This document shows positions 16,621 through 25,805 of a DNA stretch of 64,000 nucleotides, one piece after another (the stretch's first letter is position 1; every line of letters begins with the position of its first letter). A model generated the notes under the pieces. It was not told where the DNA came from and did not search any database. It saw only the letters and a program-made list of their open reading frames with translations. The stretch lies in assembly GCF_043195135.1 (NCBI RefSeq), contig NZ_JBAFWP010000001.1, one strand, 5' to 3'. The DNA is from NCEH01 sp043195135 (GTDB lineage: Bacteria; Pseudomonadota; Alphaproteobacteria; Rhizobiales; Xanthobacteraceae). The position numbers and the translations under genes are program-made.

Positions 16621-16830
16621 TCAGTCCAGGTCGGCTTCCAGGATGGCCATCTGGAAATTGTAGGAGAGGTCGCCGTCCTCCTCGTCCTTGAACAGGACGC
16701 CGATGAATTCGTCGCCAAGATAGACTTCGGCCGAATCGGTCTTCTTCGGGCGCGCCGTCACCTTGATCTGCGGATTGCCGAACAGGGTGCGCATGTAGCG
16801 CTGCACGCGCTCGAGTTCCGTTTTATCCAA
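16621..16830 (-). CDS. Small DUF3126-family protein
   Basis: A 69-residue protein recognisable as the DUF3126 family of Alphaproteobacteria (TELERVQRYMRTLFGNPQIKVTARPKKTDSAEVYLGDEFIGVL...DEEDGDLSYNFQMAIL). Function unknown. It begins with TTG, supported by a strong GGAGG seven to eight bases upstream; no ATG fits the conserved N-terminus. It lies 78 bases downstream of cysE on the same strand, an arrangement I recall as common in Rhizobiales. Confidence 0.88.
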   Translation of the reverse strand: MDKTELERVQRYMRTLFGNPQIKVTARPKKTDSAEVYLGDEFIGVLFKDEEDGDLSYNFQMAILEADLD

Positions 16831-16908
16831 GTGTTTTCCTCCAGGAGTCGAATGGCCGCCCGCGGACGGCCACGAAAGCGCAAAACGCGCGTGAAGTCGG
16901 ATCGCGGC

Positions 16909-17778
16909 TCAGATGTCCGCGCCGGCGAAGATATTGTCGTCGAACATCTGGTCCATGGCGCGCGAGGGCTCGGCGCAGCCGGCCTCGCCCACCACTTTGG
17001 CCGGCACGCCGGCCACCGTGGTCTTGGGCGGCACCGGCTTCAGCACCACCGATCCGGCGGCGACGCGGGCGCAATGGCCCACCTCGATATTGCCCAGCAC
17101 CTTCGCGCCGGCGCCCAGCAGCACGCCGCGCCGGATCTTGGGATGCCGGTCGCCGGATTCCCTGCCCGTGCCGCCGAGCGTGACGCCCTGGAGGATGGAG
17201 ACGTCGTCCTCGATCACCGCGGTCGCGCCGATCACGATGCCGGTGGCATGGTCGAGGAAGATGCCGCGGCCCATGGGCACCGCCGGGTGAATGTCCACGG
17301 CGAACACCGAGGAGGCGCGGCTCTGGAGATAGAGCGCAAAGTCGCGCTGGCTGTGGGTCCACAGCCAATGGGACAGGCGGTGGGTCTGGAGCGCGTGGAA
17401 GCCCTTGAAATAGAGCACCGGCTCAAGCGCGCGGGTGGTCGCGGGGTCGCGGTCCACCACCGCCATGATGTCGGCGCGCACCGCCTGGGCGATGGTGCGG
17501 TCCTGCGACACGGCTTCGTGATAGGCGGCGCGAATGGCCGAGCCGGGAAGCTCCGCATGGTCGAGGCGGGCGGCGATGCGCTCGCCGATCACGGCTTCCA
17601 GGCTGCCCTGCCCCAGCACGGCGCCGATGAGGAAGCCCGCCAGCAGCGGCTCGCGCTCGGCGGCAAGGTCCGCCTCATTGCGGATGCGCGCCCAGACGGG
17701 ATCGACCACGTCCTGGAAGCGTTCCGTATTTATTCGCGCCAGGGGCTGATGCGGCGCCTTGAACAAAGATTGGGGCAT
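16909..17778 (-). CDS. cysE: Serine O-acetyltransferase
   Basis: CysE acetylates L-serine with acetyl-CoA to O-acetylserine, the first step of cysteine synthesis. The 289-residue product has the N-terminal helical SATase domain (DPVWARIRNEADLAAEREPLLAGFLIGAVL) and the left-handed beta-helix acetyltransferase domain with DIHPAVPMGRGIFLDHATGIVIGATAVIEDDVSILQ, including the catalytic Asp/His segments. Start at the ATG behind GGGAGG; a longer frame reaching 17910 has no ribosome site. Confidence 0.94.
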   Translation of the reverse strand: MPQSLFKAPHQPLARINTERFQDVVDPVWARIRNEADLAAEREPLLAGFLIGAVLGQGSLEAVIGERIAARLDHAELPGSAIRAAYHEAVSQDRTIAQAVRADIMAVVDRDPATTRALEPVLYFKGFHALQTHRLSHWLWTHSQRDFALYLQSRASSVFAVDIHPAVPMGRGIFLDHATGIVIGATAVIEDDVSILQGVTLGGTGRESGDRHPKIRRGVLLGAGAKVLGNIEVGHCARVAAGSVVLKPVPPKTTVAGVPAKVVGEAGCAEPSRAMDQMFDDNIFAGADI

Positions 17779-17854
17779 TCCTGCCTCCCGGTGGATCACG
17801 TTTCGACGCATTTCTAGCACAAGCCGGGCGTCGTTCCGAGCCGGCTCGCGCACA

Positions 17855-18607
17855 TCACCCATGCCGGGCGAAGAAGTCGAGCGCGCCCTGCTTGAAAACC
17901 TTGTCGCCAACCGCGGGATTGTGATCGCGGCCGGGGATGTCCAGCATCTCGCCCCGGGGCAGCAGGTCCGCCAATTCCTGCCCGCTGCCGGCGATCAGGT
18001 CGCGCGTGCCCACCGCCACCAGGGCCGGCTGGTCGATATCGGCCACCTGCGCGCGCGTCAGGGTCTGGCGCGAGCCGCGAATGCAGGCCGCGAGCGCCTT
18101 CAGATCCGCCTTGTTGGCATCGGCGAAGGCGCGGAACATGCGGCCGAGGGGATCGGTCACGTCCGCGAGGCTCGGCGCTTCCAGGGCTGCCGCCACCTCC
18201 TGCGGCAGGCCATCGCCTTCCACCAGATGGATGCCGAGCCCGCCCATGATGAGGCTGTTCAGGCGGTCGCGCTCGGCGAGGGCGAATTGCGCCCCCACCC
18301 GCGCGCCCATGGAATAGCCGATGATGTCGATGCGCGGGATGCCGAGATGGTCGAGCAGGCGCCGGGCATCCTGCGCCATCAGGCGGGTGTCGTAGAGATC
18401 GGGATCATACAGCTTGCTGGAAGCGCCGTGCCCGCGATGATCGAAGGCGATCACCCGATAGCCCGCGTCCATCAGGGTCTTGAACCAGCCGGTATGGACC
18501 CAGTTGATCTCCTTGGTGGAGCCGAAGCCGTGGATCAGCAGGATCGGCGGGCCGGAACCCTCGTCCAGATAGGCGATGTCCAGACCGTCGGCGGAAAGAA
18601 TGGGCAT
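17855..18607 (-). CDS. Alpha/beta hydrolase of unknown substrate
   Basis: A 250-residue alpha/beta hydrolase with oxyanion loop LIHGFGSTKEINW, nucleophile elbow GYSMGARVG, acid near VGTRDLIAG and histidine in PGRDHNPAVGD. The motif set resembles esterase and haloperoxidase-like hydrolases of Rhizobiales. It lies upstream of cysE with a 76-base gap on the same strand. Substrate not predictable. Confidence 0.8.
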   Translation of the reverse strand: MPILSADGLDIAYLDEGSGPPILLIHGFGSTKEINWVHTGWFKTLMDAGYRVIAFDHRGHGASSKLYDPDLYDTRLMAQDARRLLDHLGIPRIDIIGYSMGARVGAQFALAERDRLNSLIMGGLGIHLVEGDGLPQEVAAALEAPSLADVTDPLGRMFRAFADANKADLKALAACIRGSRQTLTRAQVADIDQPALVAVGTRDLIAGSGQELADLLPRGEMLDIPGRDHNPAVGDKVFKQGALDFFARHG

Positions 18608-18755
18608 AAGCGTATCCCGAAGCGATGTTTCGGGCCGGACCCTAATTCGCGCCGGCGCTTTGCGGAAGCGAAAGCTTGCCCCGTCCCGGGCGCCTCAGCT
18701 CAAGCCTTTGAACGGAAAGGATCCTCTCCTGTTGACGACGGCCGGGACGCTCCCT

Positions 18756-19976
18756 TCATCCGGGCGCGAGGGCGGCCGCCTCTCGCGCTGCCTGCTCGAA
18801 GCGGGCGATGGCGGGCGAGCCGTCGGGGGCCGCGCGCGGCGCGTCATCTCCGCCGCCGTCGCCTCGCTCGTGGCGCGGCGGCGTGCGTGGCGCGGGAGCG
18901 GGTGCAGGACAAGGACCGGCGGCCGGCACCTTGCGTCCGCGCACCCGCTTGCGACGCCACACCGGCCGCACCAGCTCCACGCAGAAGCGATTGAAGGAGG
19001 CGACAAGGCCGAACAGCCAGAGCACGGCGACCAGCCCCCACCAGACCAGCTTGAGCAGCGCCGAACCCATCACCAGCGCCCCGCGCCCCAATGTCTTGAG
19101 GATCGCGAGCGTCTGACCGCCCTTGGCCTCGGCAAGGCGCGCGAGGCGGGAGAGGTCCTTGCCATTCTCCGCTACGGCAAGACCGGCCACCGCGGCGCGC
19201 GATCCGGCCTTCGCCTGCACGGTGCCGAGATCGCCCATGAGGCGGGCGAGCGACTTTAAGCCATCGGCGCGCACCGCGCCCTTCAGCGCCGTGGCATCGA
19301 GGCCGGTCCCGGCCCGGCGCAGCGCGGCGAAGTCCACGGTCTCGTCGACCGCGCGGGTCAGCAGGCGCGTCATGCCCACGGAGAGGCGGCCGGTGCGCTT
19401 GGCGATCTTCACCGCGCTCACCCCGGCCCGCACCGGCAGGCCGGCACCGAAGGTGGCATAGGTGCCGGCGGTGAGCGCCAGCCCGGCCACCGAAAGGCCA
19501 AGGATCAGCGGGTCCACCGCTTCCCCATTGGCATATTTCCAGCCTTCCCGGCTCGCGTCGCGCAGATCGCCCCATGCGGTGAGATCGCCGGCGGCGGCAC
19601 CGGCGAAACCCGCCAGATCCTCCGGCGTGCCGGTGAGGAAGCCGTAGCCGAAATGCTTCGCGGAACGCCAGGCGGTGGCGGCGCCATCGTTCGCGGCGAG
19701 GACGCGGGCGCGCAGGTCCGGGGGAAGCGCGAGGCCGCGCGCATCGGCAAGTTCGAGATAGGAGGCGGCAAGCGCGCCGTCATCCTCCGCAAGCGCCTGC
19801 TCGATTGCCTGCCGCGCAGCGGTGGCGGTGAAGGATTGCAGCGCGAGGTCGGAGAGCAGTGCGGGATTGTCCCGCGCTTCGATCAGGCGCACGCCGCTCT
19901 TCGCCAAGGGGGCCGCCCAGGGCAAGAGACCGGCGAAGGCCGCCAGAAGGCCGAACAAGGCAAGGATGCGCGCCAT
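18756..19976 (-). CDS. Membrane protein of unknown function
   Basis: I do not recognise this roughly 406-residue protein. It starts with a hydrophobic segment (ILALFGLLAAFAGLLPWAAPLA) that may be a signal anchor, has an Ala/Leu-rich middle with a glycine-rich hydrophobic stretch (ILGLSVAGLALTAGTYATFGAGLPV), a clear membrane helix near the C-terminus (LLKLVWWGLVAVLWLFGLVASF), and then a basic, Pro/Arg-rich cytoplasmic tail. ATG at 19976 is preceded by GGAGAAG; an ATG four codons upstream lies in that site. It stands alone between a hydrolase gene and a divergent DUF2239 gene. Confidence 0.65.
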   Translation of the reverse strand: MARILALFGLLAAFAGLLPWAAPLAKSGVRLIEARDNPALLSDLALQSFTATAARQAIEQALAEDDGALAASYLELADARGLALPPDLRARVLAANDGAATAWRSAKHFGYGFLTGTPEDLAGFAGAAAGDLTAWGDLRDASREGWKYANGEAVDPLILGLSVAGLALTAGTYATFGAGLPVRAGVSAVKIAKRTGRLSVGMTRLLTRAVDETVDFAALRRAGTGLDATALKGAVRADGLKSLARLMGDLGTVQAKAGSRAAVAGLAVAENGKDLSRLARLAEAKGGQTLAILKTLGRGALVMGSALLKLVWWGLVAVLWLFGLVASFNRFCVELVRPVWRRKRVRGRKVPAAGPCPAPAPAPRTPPRHERGDGGGDDAPRAAPDGSPAIARFEQAAREAAALAPG

Positions 19977-20146
19977 TTTCTTCTCCATCCGGAGAGGTAA
20001 ACGCCGTTTGTGGCGAGCCGGTGCCCGAGGGCCCATCGACATTCATGGCGTTGCGCCGTCAGCGACGGCCCGGCGTGGACGGGCGGAGAGGCCCGGCCAT
20101 GACGGCCGGGGAAAGAAAGACGCTCGTCCCGCGGTCGATTATTTTT

Positions 20147-20182
20147 ACCCGGATTTAATTGACGCGCCAATTACACCCGGAT
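20147..20182. promoter_or_regulatory. Paired ACCCGGAT repeats before the DUF2239 gene
   Basis: ACCCGGAT occurs at 20147-20154 and 20175-20182 on the same strand, in otherwise AT-rich sequence (TTTAATTG and CAATTA between them) ending in ATATAAA. The 28-base period, close to three helical turns, suggests a dimeric regulator site overlapping the promoter of the gene 25 bases downstream. Confidence 0.45.
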
Positions 20183-20206
20183 ATAAAAGCGGGGAAAGGA
20201 CATCCC

Positions 20207-20821
20207 ATGACTGCCGCGACCCCCGCCCCCGCTTCCACGCCTTCCCTGCCCTTTGCCGGACCGTTCATCGCCTTCGCCGGCCCGCGCCGGCTTGCCGAAG
20301 GCTCCGCCTCGGAGGTGGCGGCCGCCGTCAAGCGCCTGCAGCTCGAAGACGAGACGCAGGAGGTGCTGACGTTCGATCTGGAGACCGCCCACCCGGTGGA
20401 CTTCGATCTGCGCGGCACGCCCGAGGAGGTCGCGGCGCGCTATGCCGCCCGCCCCGCGCCGGCGGAAGGTGAGCCGGCGCGGGGGCCGGGGCGTCCCAAG
20501 CTCGGGGTCGTGGCGCGCGAGGTCACGTTGCTCCCGCGCCATTGGGAATGGCTCGCCGACCAGCCGGGCGGTGCCTCGGTGGCGCTGCGCAAGCTGGTGG
20601 AGGCCGCGCGCCGCGACCAGGGCGCGCCCGCCCGACGTCGCGCGGCGCAGGACGCCGGCTATCGCTTCATGAGCGCGCTCGCCGGCAATCTCTCGCAGTT
20701 CGAGGAGGCGCTGCGGGCCTTTTATGCCGGGGATGCGGCGGGCTTCGCCGCGCTCACCGCCGAATGGCCGGAGGATATCCGCGCCCATGCGCACCGCCTC
20801 GCGGCGCCGGCTTTCGAATGA
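20207..20821 (+). CDS. DUF2239-family protein
   Basis: A 204-residue soluble protein of the DUF2239 family, recognised by RGPGRPKLGVVAREVTLLPRHWEWLADQPGGASVALRKLVEAARR in the middle and FMSALAGNLSQFEEALRAFYAGD towards the end. Its RGPGRPK hook and the basic helix after it could contact DNA, but no function is established to my knowledge. Start at ATG 20207 behind AAAGGA. It is divergent from the membrane protein gene and convergent with the TerC gene. Confidence 0.85.
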   Translation: MTAATPAPASTPSLPFAGPFIAFAGPRRLAEGSASEVAAAVKRLQLEDETQEVLTFDLETAHPVDFDLRGTPEEVAARYAARPAPAEGEPARGPGRPKLGVVAREVTLLPRHWEWLADQPGGASVALRKLVEAARRDQGAPARRRAAQDAGYRFMSALAGNLSQFEEALRAFYAGDAAGFAALTAEWPEDIRAHAHRLAAPAFE

Positions 20822-20881
20822 AGGGGGCGGCCCGTCTCCTTGGGGAGTCGGGCCGCCGTGCTGTCGCGCCGACGGTGCCGA

Positions 20882-21652
20882 TCAATGCCGGCTCGCGCCG
20901 CCCTCGACCCCGCCACCGTTCGACCGCGCCTTCGCGCGCCGCGCCAGCATGTTCAGCGCCTCCACGCCGGTGGAGAAGGCCATGGCGGCGTAGACATAGC
21001 CCTTGGGCACATGGGCGCCGAAGCCGTCGGCGATCAGCGTCATGCCGATCATGATGAGGAAGCCCAGGGCGAGCATCACCACCGTGGGGTTGGCCTCGAT
21101 GAAATGGGCCAGGGGATCGGCCGCGAGCATCATCACGGTCACCGCCACGATCACGGCGATGATCATGATGGGGATATGGTCCGTCATGCCCACCGCCGTG
21201 ATGATGCTGTCCACGGAGAACACGATGTCCAGCATCAGGATCTGGGCGATGGCGGCGGCAAAGCCGATGCTCGCCTTGCTGGTGCCGAACACATCGTCGT
21301 GGGGCGCGGGGTCGACTGTGTGATGGATCTCCTTGGTCGCCTTCCACACCAGGAACAGGCCGCCGGCGATCAGGATCATGTCGCGCCAGGAAAACGCCTG
21401 GCCGAACACCGAGAACACCGGCTCGGTGAGCTGCACGATGATCGCCACCGTCCCCAGCAGGGCGAGGCGCAGCACCAGGGCGAGGCTGATGCCAATGCGC
21501 CGGGCCTTGGAGCGGTGCACCTCCGGCAGCTTGTTGGTGAGGATGGAGATGAAGACCAGATTGTCGATGCCGAGCACGACCTCCATCGCCACCAGGGTGA
21601 TGAGGGCCACCCAGGCCGCGGGATCGGCTGCCAGTTGCACGAGATAGTCCAT
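20882..21652 (-). CDS. TerC-family integral membrane protein
   Basis: The 256-residue product is a TerC/Alx-type membrane protein with about seven helices. The two acidic family motifs are present: VLGIDNLVFISILTNKLP in the first helix and LDIVFSVDSIITAVGM in the middle. Several TerC proteins export Mn2+ or are linked to metal homeostasis in secretion; the exact substrate here is unknown. I looked for a yybP-ykoY manganese riboswitch in the leader and did not find its conserved core. Confidence 0.88.
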   Translation of the reverse strand: MDYLVQLAADPAAWVALITLVAMEVVLGIDNLVFISILTNKLPEVHRSKARRIGISLALVLRLALLGTVAIIVQLTEPVFSVFGQAFSWRDMILIAGGLFLVWKATKEIHHTVDPAPHDDVFGTSKASIGFAAAIAQILMLDIVFSVDSIITAVGMTDHIPIMIIAVIVAVTVMMLAADPLAHFIEANPTVVMLALGFLIMIGMTLIADGFGAHVPKGYVYAAMAFSTGVEALNMLARRAKARSNGGGVEGGASRH

Positions 21653-22051
21653 GGATCACTCACCTGCCTTTGACGGATGAAAGGTATGGGGCGGCGCGTC
21701 GCGAACGGCAACGGCGCAGGCCCACCGGAAGGGTGCAAACGCCCGCGCCGCGCATGGCAAAGCAGCCCCGCGCCCAACGCGAGATCGGTCGCGGCAGGCG
21801 GGAGCGACGGCAGACATGCGCGCGCGAAAATGCGTCGGGGGATCGAAACGGGGCATTGGGCCTCTCGCCGGCAGAATTGTCGGAAGAGATCCGACATCGC
21901 GCACGCATTTTCATGCACGCGCCAGAGGGGCCCGGATCGATAGGCTACAGCTAGGAAGCCGAGAGCCGCGCGACCAGACCGGCACGAACGCGGCAGGTTG
22001 TCGCAGCGTCACGCGTCGCATCGGAAAACGTCGCGGCGGGGCAACGCGCAC
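21653..22051. other. Intergenic region upstream of the TerC gene
   Basis: Nearly 400 bases with no supportable gene on either strand. It should hold the promoter of the minus-strand TerC gene. No repeat or riboswitch was recognised. Confidence 0.5.
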
Positions 22052-22080
22052 AAAAAAACGGCCGGGAGATCCCGGCCGTT
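22052..22080 (-). terminator. Rho-independent terminator of the Tim44-like gene
   Basis: On the minus strand AACGGCCGGG-ATCT-CCCGGCCGTT forms a perfect 10-bp stem followed by a run of seven T. It lies 31 bases after the stop codon of the Tim44-like gene and is the clearest intrinsic terminator in the window. Confidence 0.92.
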
Positions 22081-22111
22081 CGTGTTGAATGAGATCGTCG
22101 ATCGAGGGCGC

Positions 22112-23137
22112 TCAAACGTCCTGGATCGCCGAGAGCTTCCATTGCCCGCCCTTCGGGCGCACGAAGGTCCACACCTCGGTGGTCTCGGTGACGGCATTGG
22201 TGCTTCCGGCCGCGAGCGCACCGGTCGCGCGGTCGCGCATCAGGTCGCGGATCGCATAGCGCATGGCCACCGTCGCATATTCGGTGTTGCCCTCGCGCCA
22301 GGCTTCGGAGAGGTCGCCCTGCAGCAGCTTCACGTCGCTCACCTCGTTGCGCACGCCGCGGGCCGCATTGTCGCGCAGCTCCTCGGAGAAGACGGCGAGC
22401 ACCTCCGGCGTCGTGCGTTCGGCGAGCGCCCCATGGTCCTCGCGGGAGAAGGCGGCCTGAATTTCGGACAGGAGGCGCTCGAAGGCGTCGAGATCCTGCG
22501 GGCCGATGCCGACCTCATCCTTGATGCGGCCAGCCGCGGCGGGCTGCTGCGGAACCGGGCGCGGGGCACCCCCACCGATTCCGCCAAGGCCGCCGAGCGC
22601 GCTGCGCCCGCCGGTCGATGTGGTGGGACGCGATGCCCCGCCGAACATGCTGTCGCGCGACAGGGGACCGGGGAACGGCGCGCCTGCGCCCGCCGGCCGG
22701 GGCTGCTGGCGCCGGCTCGCGAAGAAGCGCATGGCGAGGAACACGAGGCCGCCGACCAGCGCCACCTGAAGCAGCAGGCCGAGGAAGCCCGACAGGCCGC
22801 CAAGGCCGCCGCCGAACAGCATGCCCACAAGGCCGCCGATCAACAGGCCGCGCATCAGCGCACCGCCGAAGCCGTTGCCGAACATGCCGCCCGGGCGGGC
22901 CGCATTGGCCGCGCCGGCGGTGTTCATGCCGGGCTGGGGCTGGGGGGTGATGGAGCGCTGAATCGGCGCCGCGCTCGGCGCCGTATTGGTGGCGGCGGGC
23001 GCCTGATAGGTGCGCCCGCCGCGGCTGCCGAAGCCGCCGCCCTGGCGCGCATCGGCGTGATCCACCATCGTCAATGTCACCGCCGAGGCGAGAGCAAGAA
23101 CGCCCATCAGAACCGGCATGCGCTTGAAAATCTTCAT
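22112..23137 (-). CDS. Tim44-like domain protein, membrane-anchored
   Basis: A 341-residue protein with an N-terminal signal peptide (MGVLALASAVTLTMVDHADA), a Gly/Pro/Ala-rich linker, two adjacent hydrophobic segments with glycine zipper character (LLIGGLVGMLFGGGLGGLSGFLGLLLQVALVGGLVFLAM) and a C-terminal Tim44/Tim44-like domain from about residue 210 (DLDAFERLLSEIQAAFSREDH to WKLSAIQDV). Tim44-like proteins in Alphaproteobacteria are related to the mitochondrial import component; their bacterial role is poorly known. Start follows GAGGG. It ends in a strong terminator. Confidence 0.85.
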   Translation of the reverse strand: MKIFKRMPVLMGVLALASAVTLTMVDHADARQGGGFGSRGGRTYQAPAATNTAPSAAPIQRSITPQPQPGMNTAGAANAARPGGMFGNGFGGALMRGLLIGGLVGMLFGGGLGGLSGFLGLLLQVALVGGLVFLAMRFFASRRQQPRPAGAGAPFPGPLSRDSMFGGASRPTTSTGGRSALGGLGGIGGGAPRPVPQQPAAAGRIKDEVGIGPQDLDAFERLLSEIQAAFSREDHGALAERTTPEVLAVFSEELRDNAARGVRNEVSDVKLLQGDLSEAWREGNTEYATVAMRYAIRDLMRDRATGALAAGSTNAVTETTEVWTFVRPKGGQWKLSAIQDV

Positions 23138-23286
23138 TTCACCCTCGAAAGGAACCACCCGCTATCCGCCAAGGCCCCCCGCTCATGCGGAAGATGACCT
23201 AACGGCAGATAGGCGGCATATGGGGATCGGTTTGTGGCTTTGTCAGGGGGATGGCGCACGGCCACCCCGTTATTTTTGCACCCGCC

Positions 23287-25104
23287 TCAGGCGGCGAGCC
23301 CCTTCACGAGGTCCAGCGCCTGGCGCTCAAACAGGCGGCGATAGAGGCCGTTCTCGCGCGCGACGAGGGCATCGTGATCTCCTTCTTCCACAATCCGCCC
23401 CTTGTCGAACACCAGCAGCCGGTCGAGTGCCCGCACGGTGGACAGGCGGTGCGCGATGACCAGCGTGGTGCGCCCCACCATGAGCCGCTCCATGGCCTCC
23501 TGGATCAGCGCCTCGGATTCCGAATCGAGGCTGGAGGTGGCCTCGTCCAGGATCAGAATGCGCGCATCCGCGAGGAACGCCCGCGCGATCGCCACGCGCT
23601 GGCGCTCGCCGCCGGAGAGCTTCACGCCCCGCTCGCCCACGAGCGTACCGTAGCCGCGCGGCAGGCGCTCGATGAAGCCGCTGGCATTGGCCAATGCCGC
23701 CGCCCGCTCGATTTCGGCGCGCGTGGCGTCGGGCCGGCCATAGGCGATGTTCTCGGCCAGCGAGCGATGGAACAGGATCGGCTCCTGCGCCACCACCGCG
23801 ATGGCGCGCCGCAGGGAGCCCTGCTGCACGTCCCGCACGTCCTGCCCGTCCACCATCACCCGGCCGCCGGTCACGTCGTGCAGCCGCTGGATCAGCTTCA
23901 CGAACGTGGTTTTACCGGAGCCGGAATGCCCCACGAGGCCGACACGCTCGCCCGCGTCGATGGAGAGCGAGAGATTGTCGTACAGCGGCTTGTCGTGGCC
24001 CTGGTAATGGAAGCGGACGGCCTCGAACGCGACGGCGCCCTGCTCCACCCGCGCCGGCACCGCCCCCGGCTTGTCGGCGATGGCGATGGGGGTTTTGTGC
24101 AATTCCACCAGTTCCTCCATCTCGTTCACCGAACGCTGGAGATTGTGGACATGCATGCCCACCTCGCGCAGATAGCCGTGCACCACGAATTCGGTGGTGA
24201 GCACATAAGCGACGTCGCCGGGGCTGGCCTGCCCGTTCCACCACAGCAATAGCGCGGTGCCGATGATGCCGGTCTGCAAGGCCAGCAGCGCGACCAGCTG
24301 GGCGGTGCCGCTCCAGGTCGCGGCGCGCCAGGTGCGGGTGGTGCGCGCGTTCCATTTGGCGAGCACGCCGGCAAGGCGCGCTTCCTCGCGCGCCTCGGTG
24401 CCGAAGCCCTTCACCACCGCATTGCAGCTCACCGCATCGGCGAGCGTGCCGCCCACCTTGGTGTCCCAGGCATTGGACAGCCGCGCCGCCGGGGCGACAT
24501 AGGCGGTGGAGAGCAGCAGCGTCATGGCCACATAGAGCACCGCTCCCGCGCCCACCAGCAGGCCCATCACCGGCCAATAGAGCCCGAGCACCAGCGCCGA
24601 GCCCGCCAGCACCACCAGCGAGGGCAGAAGCGCCATCACGATGGTGTCGTTCAAAAGATCGAGCGACCACATGCCCCGCGAGATCTTCCGCACGGTCGAG
24701 CCGGCGAAGGCGTTGGCGTGCCAATCGGAGGAAAAACGCTGCACGCGGGCGAAGGCGTCGGCGGCGATGTCGGACATCATGCGCAGGGTCAGGGTGACAA
24801 TGCCCATGAAGGCGAAATGGCGCACCAGCACCGTCACGGCGCCGAGCGCGAGAATGGCGAGGAACGCGTTCAACGCCACCGCCCGCGCGGCGAGGCGCGC
24901 GGCCTCCGCGCCGCCCTGCGCGGCGGCGAGGGCATCCACGAGGCGGCCGACGAAGATCGGCACCAGCACCTCGCCCAGCGTCGCCACCAGCATGCCCACC
25001 ATGATGGCGGCAAGCAGGGTCGGCCGGCGGCGCCAGTGACCCCAAAGAAAGGCGAAGACGGAACGGAAGGTATCCGCGCGTTTGTGAGAACCGAAAAAGG
25101 ACAT
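23287..25104 (-). CDS. ABC exporter, fused membrane and ATPase domains
   Basis: The 605-residue half-transporter has a six-helix type IV (MsbA-like) membrane domain in its first 320 residues and an ATPase domain with Walker A GHSGSGKTTF, Q-loop AQEP, signature LSGGERQRVAIARA, Walker B ILILDEATS and H-loop IAHRLS. It would work as a homodimer. Substrate unknown; lipid, peptide or drug export are all possible. ATG at 25104 chosen because it begins the conserved part and is preceded by AAAAAGGAC-type sequence. A perfect 15-bp tandem repeat lies 80 bases upstream. Confidence 0.88.
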   Translation of the reverse strand: MSFFGSHKRADTFRSVFAFLWGHWRRRPTLLAAIMVGMLVATLGEVLVPIFVGRLVDALAAAQGGAEAARLAARAVALNAFLAILALGAVTVLVRHFAFMGIVTLTLRMMSDIAADAFARVQRFSSDWHANAFAGSTVRKISRGMWSLDLLNDTIVMALLPSLVVLAGSALVLGLYWPVMGLLVGAGAVLYVAMTLLLSTAYVAPAARLSNAWDTKVGGTLADAVSCNAVVKGFGTEAREEARLAGVLAKWNARTTRTWRAATWSGTAQLVALLALQTGIIGTALLLWWNGQASPGDVAYVLTTEFVVHGYLREVGMHVHNLQRSVNEMEELVELHKTPIAIADKPGAVPARVEQGAVAFEAVRFHYQGHDKPLYDNLSLSIDAGERVGLVGHSGSGKTTFVKLIQRLHDVTGGRVMVDGQDVRDVQQGSLRRAIAVVAQEPILFHRSLAENIAYGRPDATRAEIERAAALANASGFIERLPRGYGTLVGERGVKLSGGERQRVAIARAFLADARILILDEATSSLDSESEALIQEAMERLMVGRTTLVIAHRLSTVRALDRLLVFDKGRIVEEGDHDALVARENGLYRRLFERQALDLVKGLAA

Positions 25105-25547
25105 GGGAGACTTCCGGCTGCGCGAGCGCGCAGAGCCGGCCTCTGGTGGAGACGGGGGTGGAGGACACGCGCCGGGGGCGCACGTCAAAGCCCGATGGAG
25201 AAAAGCCCGATGGAGAGAGGGAGGCGCCCGCTGGCGGGCGCGGAAACGACGCTAGCGGAACAGGGTCCGGGCGGTCGTTTCGGGGATCGGCGAACGGCGG
25301 CCGAGCGCGACAAACTGCTTCATTCTACGGCCTCCCTGTTCGCGGTTGATGCTCTGTTACGTTAGAGAAGCGGCATAAAAAGGGCAAGCCGCGGCCCCGC
25401 CGCCCCGCTCCACGATACCTTTGCGGCAGCGCCGCAATTTGTGTCGCGCCGCCGCACCCGCGCGCGCCCTTTCCCCTTGGAGGGGCCGGAGCGAAGCGCT
25501 AATGTCGCGCGGATTCAGGCCGGCGATGACACGGACAAGGCACAGCC
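25105..25547. other. Intergenic region with a tandem repeat
   Basis: No supportable gene in these 443 bases between two divergent genes. Contains a 15-bp perfect tandem duplication (25187-25216). The stretch around 25340-25390 is less GC-rich (gttacgttag, cataaaaaggg) and is the likeliest place for promoters. Confidence 0.5.
25187..25216. repeat. Perfect 15-bp tandem duplication
   Basis: AAAGCCCGATGGAGA occurs twice with no gap. It lies in the leader region of the minus-strand ABC exporter gene, whose start is 83 bases away. Confidence 0.9.
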
Positions 25548-25799
25548 ATGGCAGCCCACAGCATTCCCCATTTCTGCAACGATCTCGGCGTGGCCGTGGT
25601 CGAGGTCGGTGCGAAAGAATTCATGTGCATCGGCGCCAAGCCGCCGTTCGACCATCCCCATATCTTCATCGACATGGGCGACGAGACGGAAGCGGTGTGC
25701 TCCTATTGCTCCACCCTTTATCGCCATAATCCGGCGCTCCATGACGACGAGGCCAAGCCCGAGGGCTGCGTGTGGGAGCAGCGGCCGGTCGCCGCCTGA
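25548..25799 (+). CDS. CHCC-type zinc-finger protein (NDUFS6-like)
   Basis: An 83-residue protein of the zf-CHCC family, whose mitochondrial relative is the complex I accessory subunit NDUFS6. The conserved pattern is seen in CIGAKPPFDHPHIFIDMG and CSYCSTLYRH, giving one cysteine, a histidine and a C-x2-C pair as zinc ligands. AAGG precedes the ATG. It is six bases upstream of the monooxygenase gene and may share its mRNA. Confidence 0.88.
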   Translation: MAAHSIPHFCNDLGVAVVEVGAKEFMCIGAKPPFDHPHIFIDMGDETEAVCSYCSTLYRHNPALHDDEAKPEGCVWEQRPVAA

Positions 25800-25805
25800 T
25801 CGCCC

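Noticed and set aside
21653..21960. Possible yybP-ykoY manganese riboswitch before the TerC gene
   Set aside because: Read the minus strand for the conserved GGGGAGUAGC-like and GACGC-like loops of this class; neither is present.
25259..25280. GGAAC followed by CGTT upstream of the ABC exporter and CHCC genes
   Set aside because: The spacer is only 14 bases, outside the 16-17 bases of EcfG promoters.
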